NCBI RefSeq assembly: GCF_000764305.2
Contig: NW_025937524.1
Span: forward strand, 496,001 to 560,000
Length of the DNA: 64,000 nt
Origin: Hyalella azteca
Lineage: Eukaryota; Arthropoda; Malacostraca; Amphipoda; Hyalellidae
Direction: 5' to 3'
Shown: positions 52,201 through 61,009 of the stretch, piece by piece
How positions within the stretch are numbered: position 1 is the first letter of the stretch
How the letters are laid out: each line of letters opens with the position of its first letter
The notes under the pieces: generated by a model
Databases searched by the model: none
Told to the model about the DNA's origin: nothing
The model's input: the letters and a program-made list of their open reading frames with translations, nothing else
Made by a program: the position numbers and the translations under genes

Positions 52201-55200
52201 GATTTGGAGATCGGATAATAATTTGTGAGTTCCTCATGAATACTGGAACACTACTACTGGGGTATGTATTAATAGTTTCGATGGCATCCACCCATAGACA
52301 TGAACATATATCATGACCGCGCATGTATAATTCAGGGTACGGGGTGACATTCATGGCATATATGTTTAAAGAAAGCAACCGAGATACATGCTCTGGCGAC
52401 ACGATATGCAGCCACGCACACAGAGTCATATTAAGCGCCGCCATGGAGCAAATATAGCGCACGTTTGTCTCCAAATTGGAGCAAATTACAAGAGATTACG
52501 GATCCTATTAAGGGTTAAAGAAAGGCCACAGCAGCATCAGCAAGGCCAGACATGCGAGCGTGTCACTCAAACGCTGGCACGAACACGGCAGAAATTGTGC
52601 GATGTCGTGAGACTGACAAGTGCTGCGGTGACTAGTCTTGTATTATGACTAGTCTTATATTATGACTGGTCTGCTGCATCATTGCCAGACTTGATGTCTG
52701 CTATGTCTTCTCACTTCGAGTCACCGACATGTGGAACAGCCTCCCTGATAGCATCGTTGACGCTCCGAGTATGAACGCCTTCAAGAACAGACTAGACGAA
52801 GCTATGCAGGAGCTGTCTCTTATACACATCTAGATGTGTATAAGAGACAGGTGATGAGCTGTGTGATGAGCTGTGTGATGAGCTGTGTGATGAGCTGTGT
52901 GATGAGCTGTGTGATGAGCTGTGTGATGAGCTGTGTGATGAGCTGTGTGATGAGCTGTGTCACGAGCTGTGTGACGAGCTGTGTGATGAGCTGTGTGATG
53001 AGCTGTGTGACGAGCTGTGTGATGAGCTGTGTGATGAGCTGTGTGATGAGCTGTGTGATGAGCTGTGTGACGAGCTGTGTGACGAGCTGTGTGATGAGCT
53101 GTGTGATGAGCTGTGTGACGAGCTGTGTGATGAGCTGTTAAGCTCATCATATCGCGAGTTTAGTTCACTGCCCAAGAGGGGCCGCGGACGGTCATATTGG
53201 CCGAGGCTTGAGGGCCAAGGCGAGAAAATTGAAAGTTTGACGATAGAAAGAAATTTTTTGATGCTGGGTGTGACGAATGCTAAATGCAAGCAGTGAAGAA
53301 ATATTCTATCACATCCTAACTTACATCGTCACAATACTTTTTTCTGGATTCAATAATTTACATTTCAAAATGTAAGGTAATCTATTTATTTGTTTGTTAT
53401 TTTATTCAAGTTGTGATTCTCTTTCGCAAATTTGTCCCTACTCGGCCAAAGAAACACTTTCTACATAACAATATTTCTACATAACAACTGATCATGTGAT
53501 TTAATCTCTGGCCGTGAAATTTTTCAATGGCATTCCAGCATGCGGATCATTTACAGACTGTGGACCGCGGCAAGCGACCACAGGAAAACCTCGGCGCCAC
53601 CGCGCGCTGAACTTGCGCGGTGAGCGCCGCCTCTAGCGGCGCTTCCGCGTCCAACGTACGTATGCCGCGGACCTATAGTGAGTGGCGTGCGGTGCGAGGA
53701 ACGGGAAGTGGGGTGAGCTTAGTGCGGGGCAAGGGGTGTGCAGAGGGGCAGGTCAATGGGTGTGCAGAGGGGCAGGTCAAGGGGTGCACAGAGGGGCAGG
53801 TCAAGGGGCGTGCAGAGAGGCAGGTCAAGAGGTGTGCAGAGAGGCAGGTCAAGGGGTGTGCAGAGGGGCAGGTCAAGGGGTGTGCAGAGGGGCAGGTCAA
53901 AGGGTGTGCAGAGGGGCAGGTCAAGAGGTGTGCAGAGGGGCAGGTCAAGGGGTGTACAGAGTGCAGGTCAAGGGGTGTGCAGAGGAGCGGGCCAAAGGGT
54001 GTGCAAAGGGGCAGGTTAATGGGTGCACAGCGTGTCAGGTCACAAGATGCCTTCCGTGGAAGGTCACAAGATGCCCTGTGTGGCAGGTCACAAGAGGCAC
54101 AGCATGGAAGGTCACAATATTAACTAAGTGGCAGGAGACGCATCACTCGGCGTAACAAGATTATGTGGTAACGTCCAAATTAAAGCCTTTATACACTGGA
54201 ACAAAGTAAAGGGCCATCCTCATAAGAGCAGTTTCCAAGCTACAAAACTTGGTCCATTCCTTAATATTGATACTTTTCATGTTCAAGGTAACTAAACACC
54301 CGAAGCATGAGCCGAACTTGTTTCAGGTGACATTTCGAAGGATGTTGCGCGGCTGCGGAAAGTCGTTCAGCGCGCAACTACCGAGGCACAAAACCACAAA
54401 AATTGCAACTTTCGCTCTAATAAGTCGACAATGCACGCCCGCGAGGCGCAAACTGCTCACGGAAGAACATTTTTGACGTGCATGATCGCCAGGCTTGCTG
54501 GGAAAGTCGGTAGCGCTAGGCACTTACAGGAACTGATAGTAAGGAAGTGCACACCACTAGCATCGTCATGATCAGCGGGACCTGAGGCGAGAGCTGGTAA
54601 GGCATGTTACAAGCCATCAATAGAACCAATAACATTCCAGCAGATTAGTTCAGGCATAATAAAACACAGGTTGATAACGTTCTAACCCACTTGCTGTGAT
54701 ATTTTGTGGCGTTATGTGTCACTACAACACACGGCAGCTAAGCCGGTCAAATCGTTTGGTGAGCTTAGAAGTTGTCGAACGGTAAACTCGTCTCTAACAG
54801 ATAACCTGTTCAAATTTCCTTTCAATTCACTTATCATCAGAGTTTATTTCGACTCAGTACAGGAAACAATGCAAAACAAAGTAAACACTCAAATTCTTTC
54901 AAAATTTGCAAATTATTTACCGAAAATCCGTCAAAAAATCTTATTCTGAGAGTGAACAATGAGTGGTGAGTCACCGCGGGAGCGCCGCTCGCGTGCGCCG
55001 AAATTTGCCAGAGCACGCGAGATGTCGCCTCACATGCAGGGGTGCTCCATAGAGTGTGCTCCATGGAGTGGTGTGCTCCATGCAGTGGTGTGCTCCATGG
55101 AGTGGTGTACTCCATGCAGTGGTGTGCTCCATGCAGTGGTGTGCTCCATGCAGTGGTGTGCTCCATGCAGTGGTGTACTCCATGGAGTGGTGTGACCCAT

Positions 55201-58200
55201 GCAGTGGTGTGCTCCATGCAGTGGTGTGCTCCATGCAGTGGTGTGCTCCATGCAGTGGTGTGCTGCATGCAGTGGTGTGCTCCATGCAGTAGTGTGCTCC
55301 ATGCAGTGGTGTGCTCCATGCAGTGGTGTGCTCCATGCAGTGGTGTGCTTCATGCAGTGGTGCGCTCCATGCAGTGGTGTGCTGCATGCAGTGGTGTGCT
55401 CCATGCAGTCGTGTGCTCCATGCAGTCATGTACTGCATGCAGTGGTGTGCTCCATGCAGTGGTGTGCTCCATGCAGCGGTGTGCTCCATGCAGCGGTGTG
55501 CTCCATGCAGTGGTGTGCTCCATGCAGTGGTGTGCTCCAAGCAGTGGTGTGCTCCAAGCAGTGGTGTGCTCCAAGCAGTGGTGTGCTCCAAGCAGTGGGG
55601 CTGGGGCGCTACGTGTGGAGTAAAAGTAGGTGTACTGTGCTCCAATTCGTGGCTTGAAACCCCAGCAACAACAGAAGCTAATCTTATCACTCGATCTTTA
55701 AAGAAATTCAAGTAGCACTACAGTAGTGCCACTACTCAACAAGTTCAACACACGTAGTAAAAACTACCTGTAGTTTGTACTACTACAGGTGTATTACACT
55801 ATTACTACTACCTGATCTGTTACTACAAAGCAGCACAGATCAAAAAGCCATAACACATTCACAAAACCGTAAACTACACATAGCCATCACGCATTCAGAT
55901 TCATAATTAATAATAAGTCCTTACGATTTACTGGGTCGTTTTTAGTCAGAGTTTGGTGCAGCGATTATGAACAATTTAGAGCCACCGTTTAATCGTTTTC
56001 TGTTCGCACATTGCTTTCGCTGAAGAAAACATTTATTGGGTAGACTTCTATTTTAATCCATGAAAGCGCCTCCCTTCACGTCGGGATTCTATCATCCTGA
56101 TTCAGAAATAATTTATACCAAAATTTACCTTATAAGTTAAAATACATTGAATTAATTTTCCTCTTGATATAAATAAGGTATTAATTTCTTCCATTAATTT
56201 CTTACTTTAATAATTTTGTGAGTTTTATGTCAGTTATGAACAATATACAGTATTTACTTTCGATTTTTTTACTTTGATACAAAAAATTACGATGTATGAC
56301 TAATGAATCTCCCGCAAACCGATTAATGATAGACTACATCGACTGATAAACGAGTAATACGTCCCAACAACACAAGATCGGGGACATATTTAGGGTTTAT
56401 ATGTTTCATGGGCAGGGTGGCCCAGTGGTTAAAGTTTCAGAGTACCAAGATTGGCGCAGAGAGGCGCGGGTTCGATCCCAGCTCTGTGCGACAGTTTCTG
56501 GTCAGAATCGGCGAGGAGGCCGGGCGGTTAAGCACAGCAGAACTGTAGCTGTGAGTTGCGAGTTCGAGACCGCAAAATGCTGTGGATGTTCTGCGATGCT
56601 AAGAATCGGCGACAGGCCTACGGCCTAATAACGCTGAAACCGCTATTATTATTATTATTATTATAAATATTAGGATGCTTCTTAAAAGTATCATGTAAGA
56701 AATAGGAAGTGATATAACGTTTCAAGTTAACTATTAAGAGAGCGGCTATAGTTGCTGCACCAGCGATCCCGCTGCAGCTTTGCACTAACTGCGTCAATTG
56801 CAGACATTATAGAGTAACGCGTACCCGGAGCTTTAGAATAATGTAATAAAACTATTGAAAAATGGTATAATTTCAGAATAACGTAAAAATAATTAATTTA
56901 TTGTTACTGTATACGGCGTGACGAAGATTAATAATTTATTTGATATTTGTTGGGAAATTTTGCTGTTCAACAATTTTTAAGGTGTTTCGTTCTTGTTTAT
57001 CATTCTTGAACATATCTGCTTCAAAGTGGTCAAGTATTTAAATCTCGGCTGGCAAGACGATAGTTTACAAATTTAAATAATAAATGCGAACGACCAGCGG
57101 GAAAATTACGATATATTTAAGATAAAAACGTCCTACAAATAACTAATTTTCTTGAAAGTTTGTTGCGCGATACAAAGAAGCAGAGAAGCAGTTGCCACAG
57201 CAACGCTAGTGAGGGGATGCAAGGAGTAAGAATAGAACAAAGCTTGCACGCCGCCCCACAACTGACCTAGGCGCAGTCTAAACCTGGCAGTGCCTGTTTA
57301 GTCTTACCCAACTGAATTTAACAATTTTACAATAAGACAGGGAAACTTGAATGTCCTTGTCTACAAGACTGTCAAAGTATCCCCGCTTGACGCGTCTTAA
57401 GGACGACAACATTTTATTGTCTCCCCGACAGTTTGACAAAAATTAAAATTTTCGGTACATTAATCCCTCATATGAAAGTATCCATTAATTAAAGTGAATT
57501 AAATAAATGCATGGTTATGTTAGAAGAGCAGAAAGGGAACATTCCGCGGCTGAAGTAATAAATATAATAGAGCAAAGCAAAGCAAAAATAAAGCAAAGTA
57601 ATGGCAAAACGGTGAAACAAGTGGTGTGATATACCATTGCCAATACCGGCCTTTAAAAGCTTACGAAGTGATGTCCTTGTTAAAGCAAATTGTTTCACTA
57701 CGTTGGGGTAGTTCCGGCAACATATTCTTAAGGCAATAAATTACGAAGATCAAGTGGGCAAGTCACTTGGCAAGTAATTATAATACAACGGGAAAACGAT
57801 CCCAGGATGCATTCGCATTCAGAATTGCACTTCCGAGAATTCCGTTTCGATGTACTGCGAGACCAGCAGTTAATACGATGCGTTGATACAATAGTTATTA
57901 CTGTAAAGAATAACAGCTAGCAATGCAGTGCACTGCACCATCAGTTGCTACTGCTGTGGTGCACAGCAACCGTCACCTAGCCTCATCCTCTACTTCTCAC
58001 TGCACGCAAACTAATAAGCAAGAAAATTTCGAATTTCCAAAACTGATTACACTTCACTAACATTGTCGTCAATAAAAAGAATAACATAACCACTTTTTGT
58101 ACGTTGCGTGATATAATGCATAATTTTGATCAATTAAAACTGATAAGTTTAAATGTTTTTGTTCGGATGTGGTAAGAATGGCTGTTTTATTGGTTCAATA

Positions 58201-60003
58201 GTATGACAGTCATTGTAAAAAAACACCCAACAATGCCAATTACTTACCATGATGGTGCGCTTTAGAAGACCGCGGACAAAATAAACAATTCTTATTGTAG
58301 ATTCAATTGAACAAAACATCATAAGTTAAAGAAATTTAGCTCGTTAATATACGAACAATAGATTAACACACCAATTCATATAACTCCTAAATCTTTCGGC
58401 CCATTTTTGCCTAAAAGTAGCAAGACTGTGTTAAGATTTCGAGCGAGAACATTTGTTAAGATTTCGAGCGAAAACATTTGTTAAGATTTCGAGTGAGAAC
58501 ATTTGTTAAGATTTCGAGTGAGAACTTTTGTTAAGATTTCGAGTGAGAACTTTTGTTTAGATTTCGAGTGAGAACATTTGTTAAGATTTCGAGTGAGAAC
58601 TTTTGTTTAGATTTCGAGTGAGAACATTTGTTAAGATTTCGAGCGAGAACATTTGTTAAGATTTCGTGTGAGAACATAGAGGCTTGTCTTACCTGCTCTG
58701 AAGATCTCGCCGCAGCCGTCGCAGCGCGTGGCGAACTGCGAGTCGTAGCAAGGACCGCAGTATATCTTCTCCATCTTGCTGCCGAACTGCTTGTCTACCA
58801 GAGACACCTGACACTTCTGGCACAAGAAGCACTTCTCGTGCCAGTGTTTGTCCTTGTATGACAAATCCTGTTATGGAATAACGAAATGAATCAAATCGGG
58901 TTAATGATTCCACCATTAGTTCCTTTTTAAAAAAATCCTGGAACAAAATAACTAAAATCCTTAGATTTTAAATCCTTTACGACAAATCCAGTTACAAAAG
59001 AACGAAATGGATCAAATCTTGTGATTACTGGTCTCGGTATCCGTCATTGTGCAACAGAGATGGAGAGATATCGAAAACAATTTCTACGTCCTGACGTTTC
59101 AACGTTTCAGGAATCAGTTCAAGCTAATGAGAATCTTGCATCTTGCATTAACATGCCACAAAGAAACTTAAAAGGGAATAAATGTTGTTGAAATTGAAGC
59201 AAATCATAATCATCCGGTACCGAATTTTCGACTAACCTACTAAAAGCAATCAAAAATTTAAAAATGCTAACTGGTTCACCAGCCAGGAATACCTTAGCGT
59301 AATATCGTACAATTGACGTTAGTTGACGATGGAGTCTTTAGCAAAACGTATAACGCAAAAACATGGGAACGTCTAGAGGCCAAGTACTTTCCGTAATATT
59401 GTAATTAAAAGTTTTGAGAATTAAATAGTTAAGTCGTACAGCTTGGATTCATAAATGAGTTTGGACCTTTTATGAGCCATCTAGCAGACTTGGGGAAAAC
59501 GAGAATCTCTATCACAATTTTGGCCTCCGCCAATGAGTTGATGCCCTTATTAAATTGCTTGCTGGGCTTTAACATCCGTAGCTCCTACTTGAAATACATG
59601 AATTTTTGGTCCAAAGATTTTCTTACTTATGCCTTCCTCGTCCATTAGCTCTTTGGAAACGAAACAAGCGACAGTAAAAAATGTAGGGGTTGAAAGCGCT
59701 CTGATCCAGTGATCTGAAAATTTACAGCTACTTGGACCTATAAATTAATTTCGTAGCAGACCCACACCAAGAATCTGGATCCAAAAAGCAGTGGGTGCTC
59801 ACCTTCGAGTCGATGCCGATGACCTGGTTGCAGTCATCGCAGGTGTTGGCGAAGACGGCCTCATAGCACTTGGTGCAGTATGGATGGTCATCCTTGAGCA
59901 CGTAGCGCTGGCCCGTTAAGCTCTCGTCGCACTGCCAGCAGCAGAAGTGCTCGGTGTGCCAGTCCTTCGACATCGCCTTCGTGTACTCGCCGCTGAAAAT
60001 GAG
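31092..60003 (-). CDS. Lmpt: limpet: LIM-only protein of the four-and-a-half-LIM (FHL) type (gene span, 5' end may lie outside window)
   Basis: Five constitutive exons at 60003-59803, 58867-58693, 33398-33229, 32425-32239 and 31249-31092 join in consistent phases (0, 0, 1, 0, 1). They encode about 263 residues of consecutive LIM zinc-finger domains ending in CPECAKQKLM and a stop. The sequence is nearly the same as I remember for Drosophila Limpet and clearly like FHL2. LIM domains are zinc-binding protein interaction modules; FHL proteins are adaptors in muscle and nucleus. The first exon seen, with LIFSGEYTKAM, resembles testin and Limpet long forms, so further LIM or PET exons probably lie upstream. 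Alternative first exons lie in the large intron. Confidence 0.94.
31366..31494. repeat. Imperfect palindrome in the last limpet intron
   Basis: AAACATGTTTGGTTAAAAAT and AATGCCAGTTATTTAT are repeated inversely to the right, around an AT-rich centre. TTTAAAATGGAACATT occurs just outside on both sides (31331 and 31478). Confidence 0.6.
32108..32270. repeat. 42 bp array of limpet exon d end plus donor, 4 copies
   Basis: On the - strand each unit reads CTGCACCAAGCCAATCACAG/GTACCGTC. The last is the true exon end at 32239. Units are 14 codons, but the frame meets TAG directly after the first donor, so extension is not productive. Confidence 0.92.
32239..32425 (-). CDS. Lmpt: limpet LIM exon d
   Basis: Reads IITSGGVTYKNEPWHRECFT, CTNCSASLAGQRFTSRDDKP and YCAECFGDLFAKRCTACTKP, then IT plus G (phase 1) before gtaccg. 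TSGGVTY and PWHRECF are conserved in all FHL proteins. The last 29 exonic bases and the donor are repeated three more times downstream as 42 bp units. Confidence 0.95.
32946..33228. repeat. Three truncated tandem copies of limpet exon c 3' end
   Basis: CTTGTTACACTTGATGCAGC starts at 32950, 33025 and 33106 as well as in the real exon at 33229. On the - strand copies encode GCYEEKFATRCIKCNK and the second and third keep the donor gtgagg. CTACCCTCAC stutters fill the spacers. Confidence 0.92.
33229..33398 (-). CDS. Lmpt: limpet LIM exon c (shared acceptor for all isoforms)
   Basis: GT completes Gly or Ser, depending on the upstream exon, then NKKMEYKARQWHEKCFCCCV, CKTAIGTRSFIPREQEIYCT and GCYEEKFATRCIKCNK, phase 0, before gtgagg. 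The IGT-SFIP motif is an FHL hallmark. Three truncated copies of its 3' end with donor lie downstream (32950-33180). Confidence 0.95.
34075..34185. repeat. 38 bp repeat, 2.5 copies
   Basis: CTGCTGCCGCTGAGCTGCAA plus TATGAACTGAAAAAATC. Confidence 0.85.
34985..35190. repeat. About 75 bp repeat, 2.5 copies
   Basis: CAGATGAAAGCATGAGCCCA and GTGAAGGCATAACGCATGAG recur. Confidence 0.8.
35191..36789. other. Intron sequence without recognised features
   Basis: AT-rich with a GC-richer patch at 35740-35850; no frame, splice set or repeat that I can support. Confidence 0.5.
36790..36850 (-). CDS. Lmpt: limpet alternative first coding exon 2 (short)
   Basis: Short reading MGFDKIVCECGKLLNFVVTY plus G, followed by a consensus gtgagt. 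The ATG context is strong (G at -3, G at +4). It ends in phase 1, as needed by the exon at 33398, 3.4 kb downstream. A TATA-like TTATATGGG lies about 75 bases upstream. The exon is too short for homology; strand, phase, start context and donor are the only support. Confidence 0.5.
36921..36929 (-). promoter_or_regulatory. TATA-like element upstream of the short limpet first exon
   Basis: TTATATGGG on the - strand lies about 75 bases before the ATG at 36850, next to a GC-rich GATGGGCGG. Placement would allow a 5' UTR of about 45 bases. Speculative. Confidence 0.22.
36930..38636. other. Intron sequence upstream of the short limpet first exon
   Basis: Mostly AT-rich. A GC-rich patch at 37740-37880 could be regulatory, but nothing in it is specific. 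Confidence 0.4.
38637..38795. repeat. 21 bp array, about 8 copies
   Basis: GCAAAGCAGGTGCTGGACGCA. Confidence 0.92.
40117..40240. repeat. 42 bp repeat, 3 copies
   Basis: GAGGCACAGCAAAATTTATT plus TTAATAACACGAAAGTAAAGTT. Confidence 0.9.
41035..41240. repeat. 18-25 bp array, about 9 copies
   Basis: ACACTGAACTCCATCACTAA with an optional ACTAA. Confidence 0.9.
42378..42625. repeat. 28 bp array, about 9 copies
   Basis: GTTGACCAGGAAGCTAACCG plus TGCCCAGC. Confidence 0.92.
42930..43860 (-). mobile_element. CR1/L2-type LINE fragment interrupted by an assembly gap
   Basis: On the - strand 43448-43860 reads GAYQRYLQTRSDADYNLYAR, ARNQAKENCRTAVKTLEKS and DHFFSSVFTEEDLN, the linker between endonuclease and reverse transcriptase domains in CR1-like non-LTR elements. 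The RT core falls in the gap 43042-43447, and 42930-43041 is the 3' end with a (TTCTA)n tail on the element strand. The 406-base gap is shorter than a full RT domain, so gap size or element is reduced. Confidence 0.7.
43042..43447. other. Assembly gap (406 N) inside a LINE
   Basis: Run of N; both flanks belong to one element orientation. Confidence 0.99.
43861..47321. other. Intron sequence, mostly featureless
   Basis: Contains a three-copy GGCGGCCTTGGAATCTTTAA repeat (44905-44990). The short frame 45195-45398 (HSFRVVNSAPIWHEVICNN) faintly recalls a LINE C-terminus but cannot be supported. A GC-richer patch at 45680-45820 is unexplained. Confidence 0.4.
47322..47625. repeat. 20 bp array next to the limpet alternative exon 1 donor, about 15 copies
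   Basis: GCGCTCACGCTGCTGGTACA with ACAGG and ATGTA variants toward the exon. It begins about 35 bases after the donor. Confidence 0.93.
47662..47998 (-). CDS. Lmpt: limpet alternative first coding exon 1 (acidic N-terminus)
   Basis: Starts MGSVVIEQKMTTMTFESKGE in a good context (A at -3, G at +4), then a 60-residue low-complexity stretch rich in Ala, Glu, Lys and Gln, then AILTNLVEGEKFECCLGASC and LTGDPRSIE plus G before a consensus gtaagt. The phase-1 end matches the exon at 33398, so a protein with this N-terminus followed by the last LIM domains is possible. It lies within the limpet intron on the same strand. No homology is claimed for this tail. A 20 bp array begins about 35 bases after the donor. 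Confidence 0.7.
48035..48042 (-). promoter_or_regulatory. TATA-like element upstream of the acidic limpet first exon
   Basis: CTTATAAG lies about 40 bases before the ATG at 47998 on the - strand, which would leave a very short 5' UTR. AT-rich sequence makes chance occurrence likely. Confidence 0.2.
48395..48650. repeat. 25 bp array, about 8 copies
   Basis: AAGCACAAATGGTAGGTCGG plus CTACC, preceded by two GCAGGTCGCTTACAGACG units. It lies 400 bp upstream of the acidic limpet first exon. Confidence 0.9.
48651..51734. other. Intron sequence with only the weak exon candidate
   Basis: No repeat or coding region apart from the weak exon candidate at 50456-50501. Confidence 0.45.
50456..50501 (-). 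CDS. Possible limpet alternative first coding exon 3
   Basis: MLQNMSGSVRPDPRW plus one base, followed by gtaagg. Phase 1 again fits the exon at 33398. The open frame extends upstream to a TAA (CCEYGFKFDLEVVKAKK reads in frame), so the true start could differ or it could be an internal exon. A different frame (MASNLTSRLSRQRR) is open too. Weak support. Confidence 0.25.
51735..52140 (-). mobile_element. LINE 3' end with RT C-terminus
   Basis: Reads on the - strand ESRVWKRRSLRITDMWNSLP, DDIVSAPSMNAFKNRLDKAM and MPSSLSNPVEV stop, then a 3' UTR ending in the AATCGGCGACAGGCC hairpin and a (TTATG)n tail. WNSLP and FKNRLD are typical of the C-terminus of CR1/L2-like pol proteins. Confidence 0.75.
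52700..52812 (+). mobile_element. LINE RT C-terminal fragment cut by a sequencing adapter
   Basis: Reads RVTDMWNSLPDSIVDAPSMN and AFKNRLDEAMQE on the + strand, the same segment as in 51735-52140 but opposite orientation. It stops at the mate-pair adapter at 52813, so its true 3' context is unknown. Confidence 0.7.
52813..52850. other. Nextera mate-pair junction adapter (artefact), second
   Basis: The same 38 bases as at 14375, between a LINE fragment and a 12 bp minisatellite. Confidence 0.97.
52851..53135. repeat. 12 bp minisatellite starting at the adapter, about 23 copies
   Basis: GTGATGAGCTGT with GTGACGAGCTGT variants. Its left edge is an adapter, so its genomic position is uncertain. 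Confidence 0.93.
53735..54020. repeat. 24 bp minisatellite, about 12 copies
   Basis: GGGGTGTGCAGAGGGGCAGG plus TCAA. It borders a GC-rich patch (53570-53700). Decayed AGGTCACAAGATGCC units follow to 54125. Confidence 0.92.
55040..55600. repeat. 17 bp minisatellite, about 33 copies
   Basis: CTCCATGCAGTGGTGTG. The first copies have CTCCATGGAG, the last four CTCCAAGCAG, so variants are polar. Long frames (WCAPCSGVLHAVV and others) are by-products. Confidence 0.93.
55700..56410. other. Intron sequence without recognised features
   Basis: A few TACTAC stutters at 55720-55820; otherwise nothing seen. Confidence 0.5.
56411..56663 (+). mobile_element. Composite tRNA-derived SINE, full copy
   Basis: A first tRNA-like unit (GTGGCCCAGTGG, GGTTCGATCCC) is followed by a second (GCCGGGCGGTTAAGC, GCGAGTTCGAGACC), then a 3' part AAGAATCGGCGACAGGCC and an (ATT)n tail. 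The 3' part matches the end of the LINE copies at 51760, 42945 and 61727. No tRNA cloverleaf with a CCA end is formed, so this is not called a tRNA gene. Confidence 0.8.
56664..58440. other. Intron sequence without recognised features
   Basis: AT-rich, no frame or repeat supported. Confidence 0.5.
58441..58675. repeat. 25 bp array just after limpet exon b donor, about 9 copies
   Basis: ACATTTGTTAAGATTTCGAG plus TGAGA. It starts about 20 bases downstream of the donor on the transcribed strand. Confidence 0.92.
58693..58867 (-). CDS. Lmpt: limpet LIM exon b
   Basis: Begins DLSYKDKHWHEKCFLCQKCQ, continues VSLVDKQFGSKMEKIYCGPC and ends TRCDGCGEIFRA plus G (phase 1) before gtaaga. DLSYKD-HWHE-CF is the best-conserved FHL motif. 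The phase-1 end joins the exon at 33398 across a 25 kb intron. A 25 bp array begins about 20 bases after its donor on the transcribed strand. Confidence 0.94.
58868..59802. other. Intron between limpet exons a and b
   Basis: A 25-base segment next to the exon b acceptor (ACAAATCC-GTTA, GAACGAAATG-ATCAAATC) recurs at 58981-59020. Otherwise nothing seen. Confidence 0.55.
59803..60003 (-). CDS. Lmpt: limpet LIM exon a (first in window)
   Basis: 67 codons, phase 0 at both ends: LIFSGEYTKAMSKDWHTEHF, CCWQCDESLTGQRYVLKDDH, PYCTKCYEAVFANTCDDCNQ and VIGIDSK. It contains the second half of one LIM domain (His, Cys, CxxC, CxxC) and the first CxxC of the next. Acceptor gttgcag, donor AAG/gtgagc. Because it starts inside a LIM domain, an upstream exon must exist; it is not in the 4 kb to the right. 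Confidence 0.93.
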
Positions 60004-61009
60004 CTGCAACAACACGAGAGAAAAATATTACAAAATGCACTGGGGAATTTGGAGGAGAGAGTCGAGAAATATATCGCTGTTTGAAAAAAATTCTTGGAAG
60101 AAATTGCCTCGAGCTGCAAAATAAATAGCAGTTACTCGGTAGAGTTATGAATAAAATTAATAATTCATGAGTAGAAAGAAGAAAAAATTATTTCGAAGAC
60201 CGTTTTTACAGTTTTATGTAACGGATATGAAGATGATTTTAAATTTGAGAGACATGGTACGAAGGCTGGGTATACATCCTTCTAAACTGCTTATAGGTTA
60301 ACAGTTTTTAATCAATATTAATGATGGAACAGACTTCTGCATTCCTGAGCGACGATCGAGTTGAGCTGCGTCCATCAGGTGCCCCATGTATCCTATATAC
60401 AATAATTCGCTTCTGCAGGAGAAGACGAGCATTCCGGTTATTTAATAAACTATAGAAATGCATACAAACTTAGCCGCACTGCCAGTCGCTTGAAAACTTG
60501 CCGTCTTCAAATCGAATAAAATGAAGGAATATCACTTGGTTATGTCAACTATAAAGATGACACGAATGTTGTCTTCTGTCCAACACATTAGATGTTTAAT
60601 AAAGCGTTGCTCTTTATTTTAAATAATTATTACATTACCTAATTATCAAAATACATCGACTACACGGAAAAAACGAACGAGGTTGCCTAAATCAGCAGGG
60701 AAATATACCACGATCATTAAAATTCGGCCGTATAACTTCCTGTTTGTGCTTTGTTCTTCCTTCGACTCCTAATCAATGGGCCAGAATAATATCGGCAACC
60801 ATCCGGCACTGACGGGATGCGGGAGATTTGCACGTGAGTTTGAAACACTGCGGTGTGTATGTGGATCTATCGACACTCCATTTAGTCCATGTAATCAAAT
60901 ATTCATAGATATCTCTAAATGGACAAACATTCTAAAGATCTATGACTAAGTATCCGTCTCTGAAGAGATCGCTCTAGAAAGATTAATATTTATAAATATG
61001 ATGCAAGAT

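Noticed and set aside
52830..53289. HTAHHTAHH and MSCVMSCV frames
   Set aside because: 12 bp array plus adapter translation; artefact.
53560..53720. GC-rich patch as promoter or exon
   Set aside because: No start with usable donor, no family similarity, and it adjoins a minisatellite near a false join.
53620..54155. Several long frames from the 24 bp array
   Set aside because: No start or splice support, unit divisible by three, no recognisable domain.
54837..55715. Long Cys/His-rich frames on both strands
   Set aside because: Generated by the 17 bp array; three units make 51 bp, so all frames cycle without stops.
56411..56485. tRNA gene
   Set aside because: A and B boxes are present, but the copy is followed by a second tRNA-like part, a LINE-like tail and (ATT)n, and a second truncated copy exists; it is a SINE.
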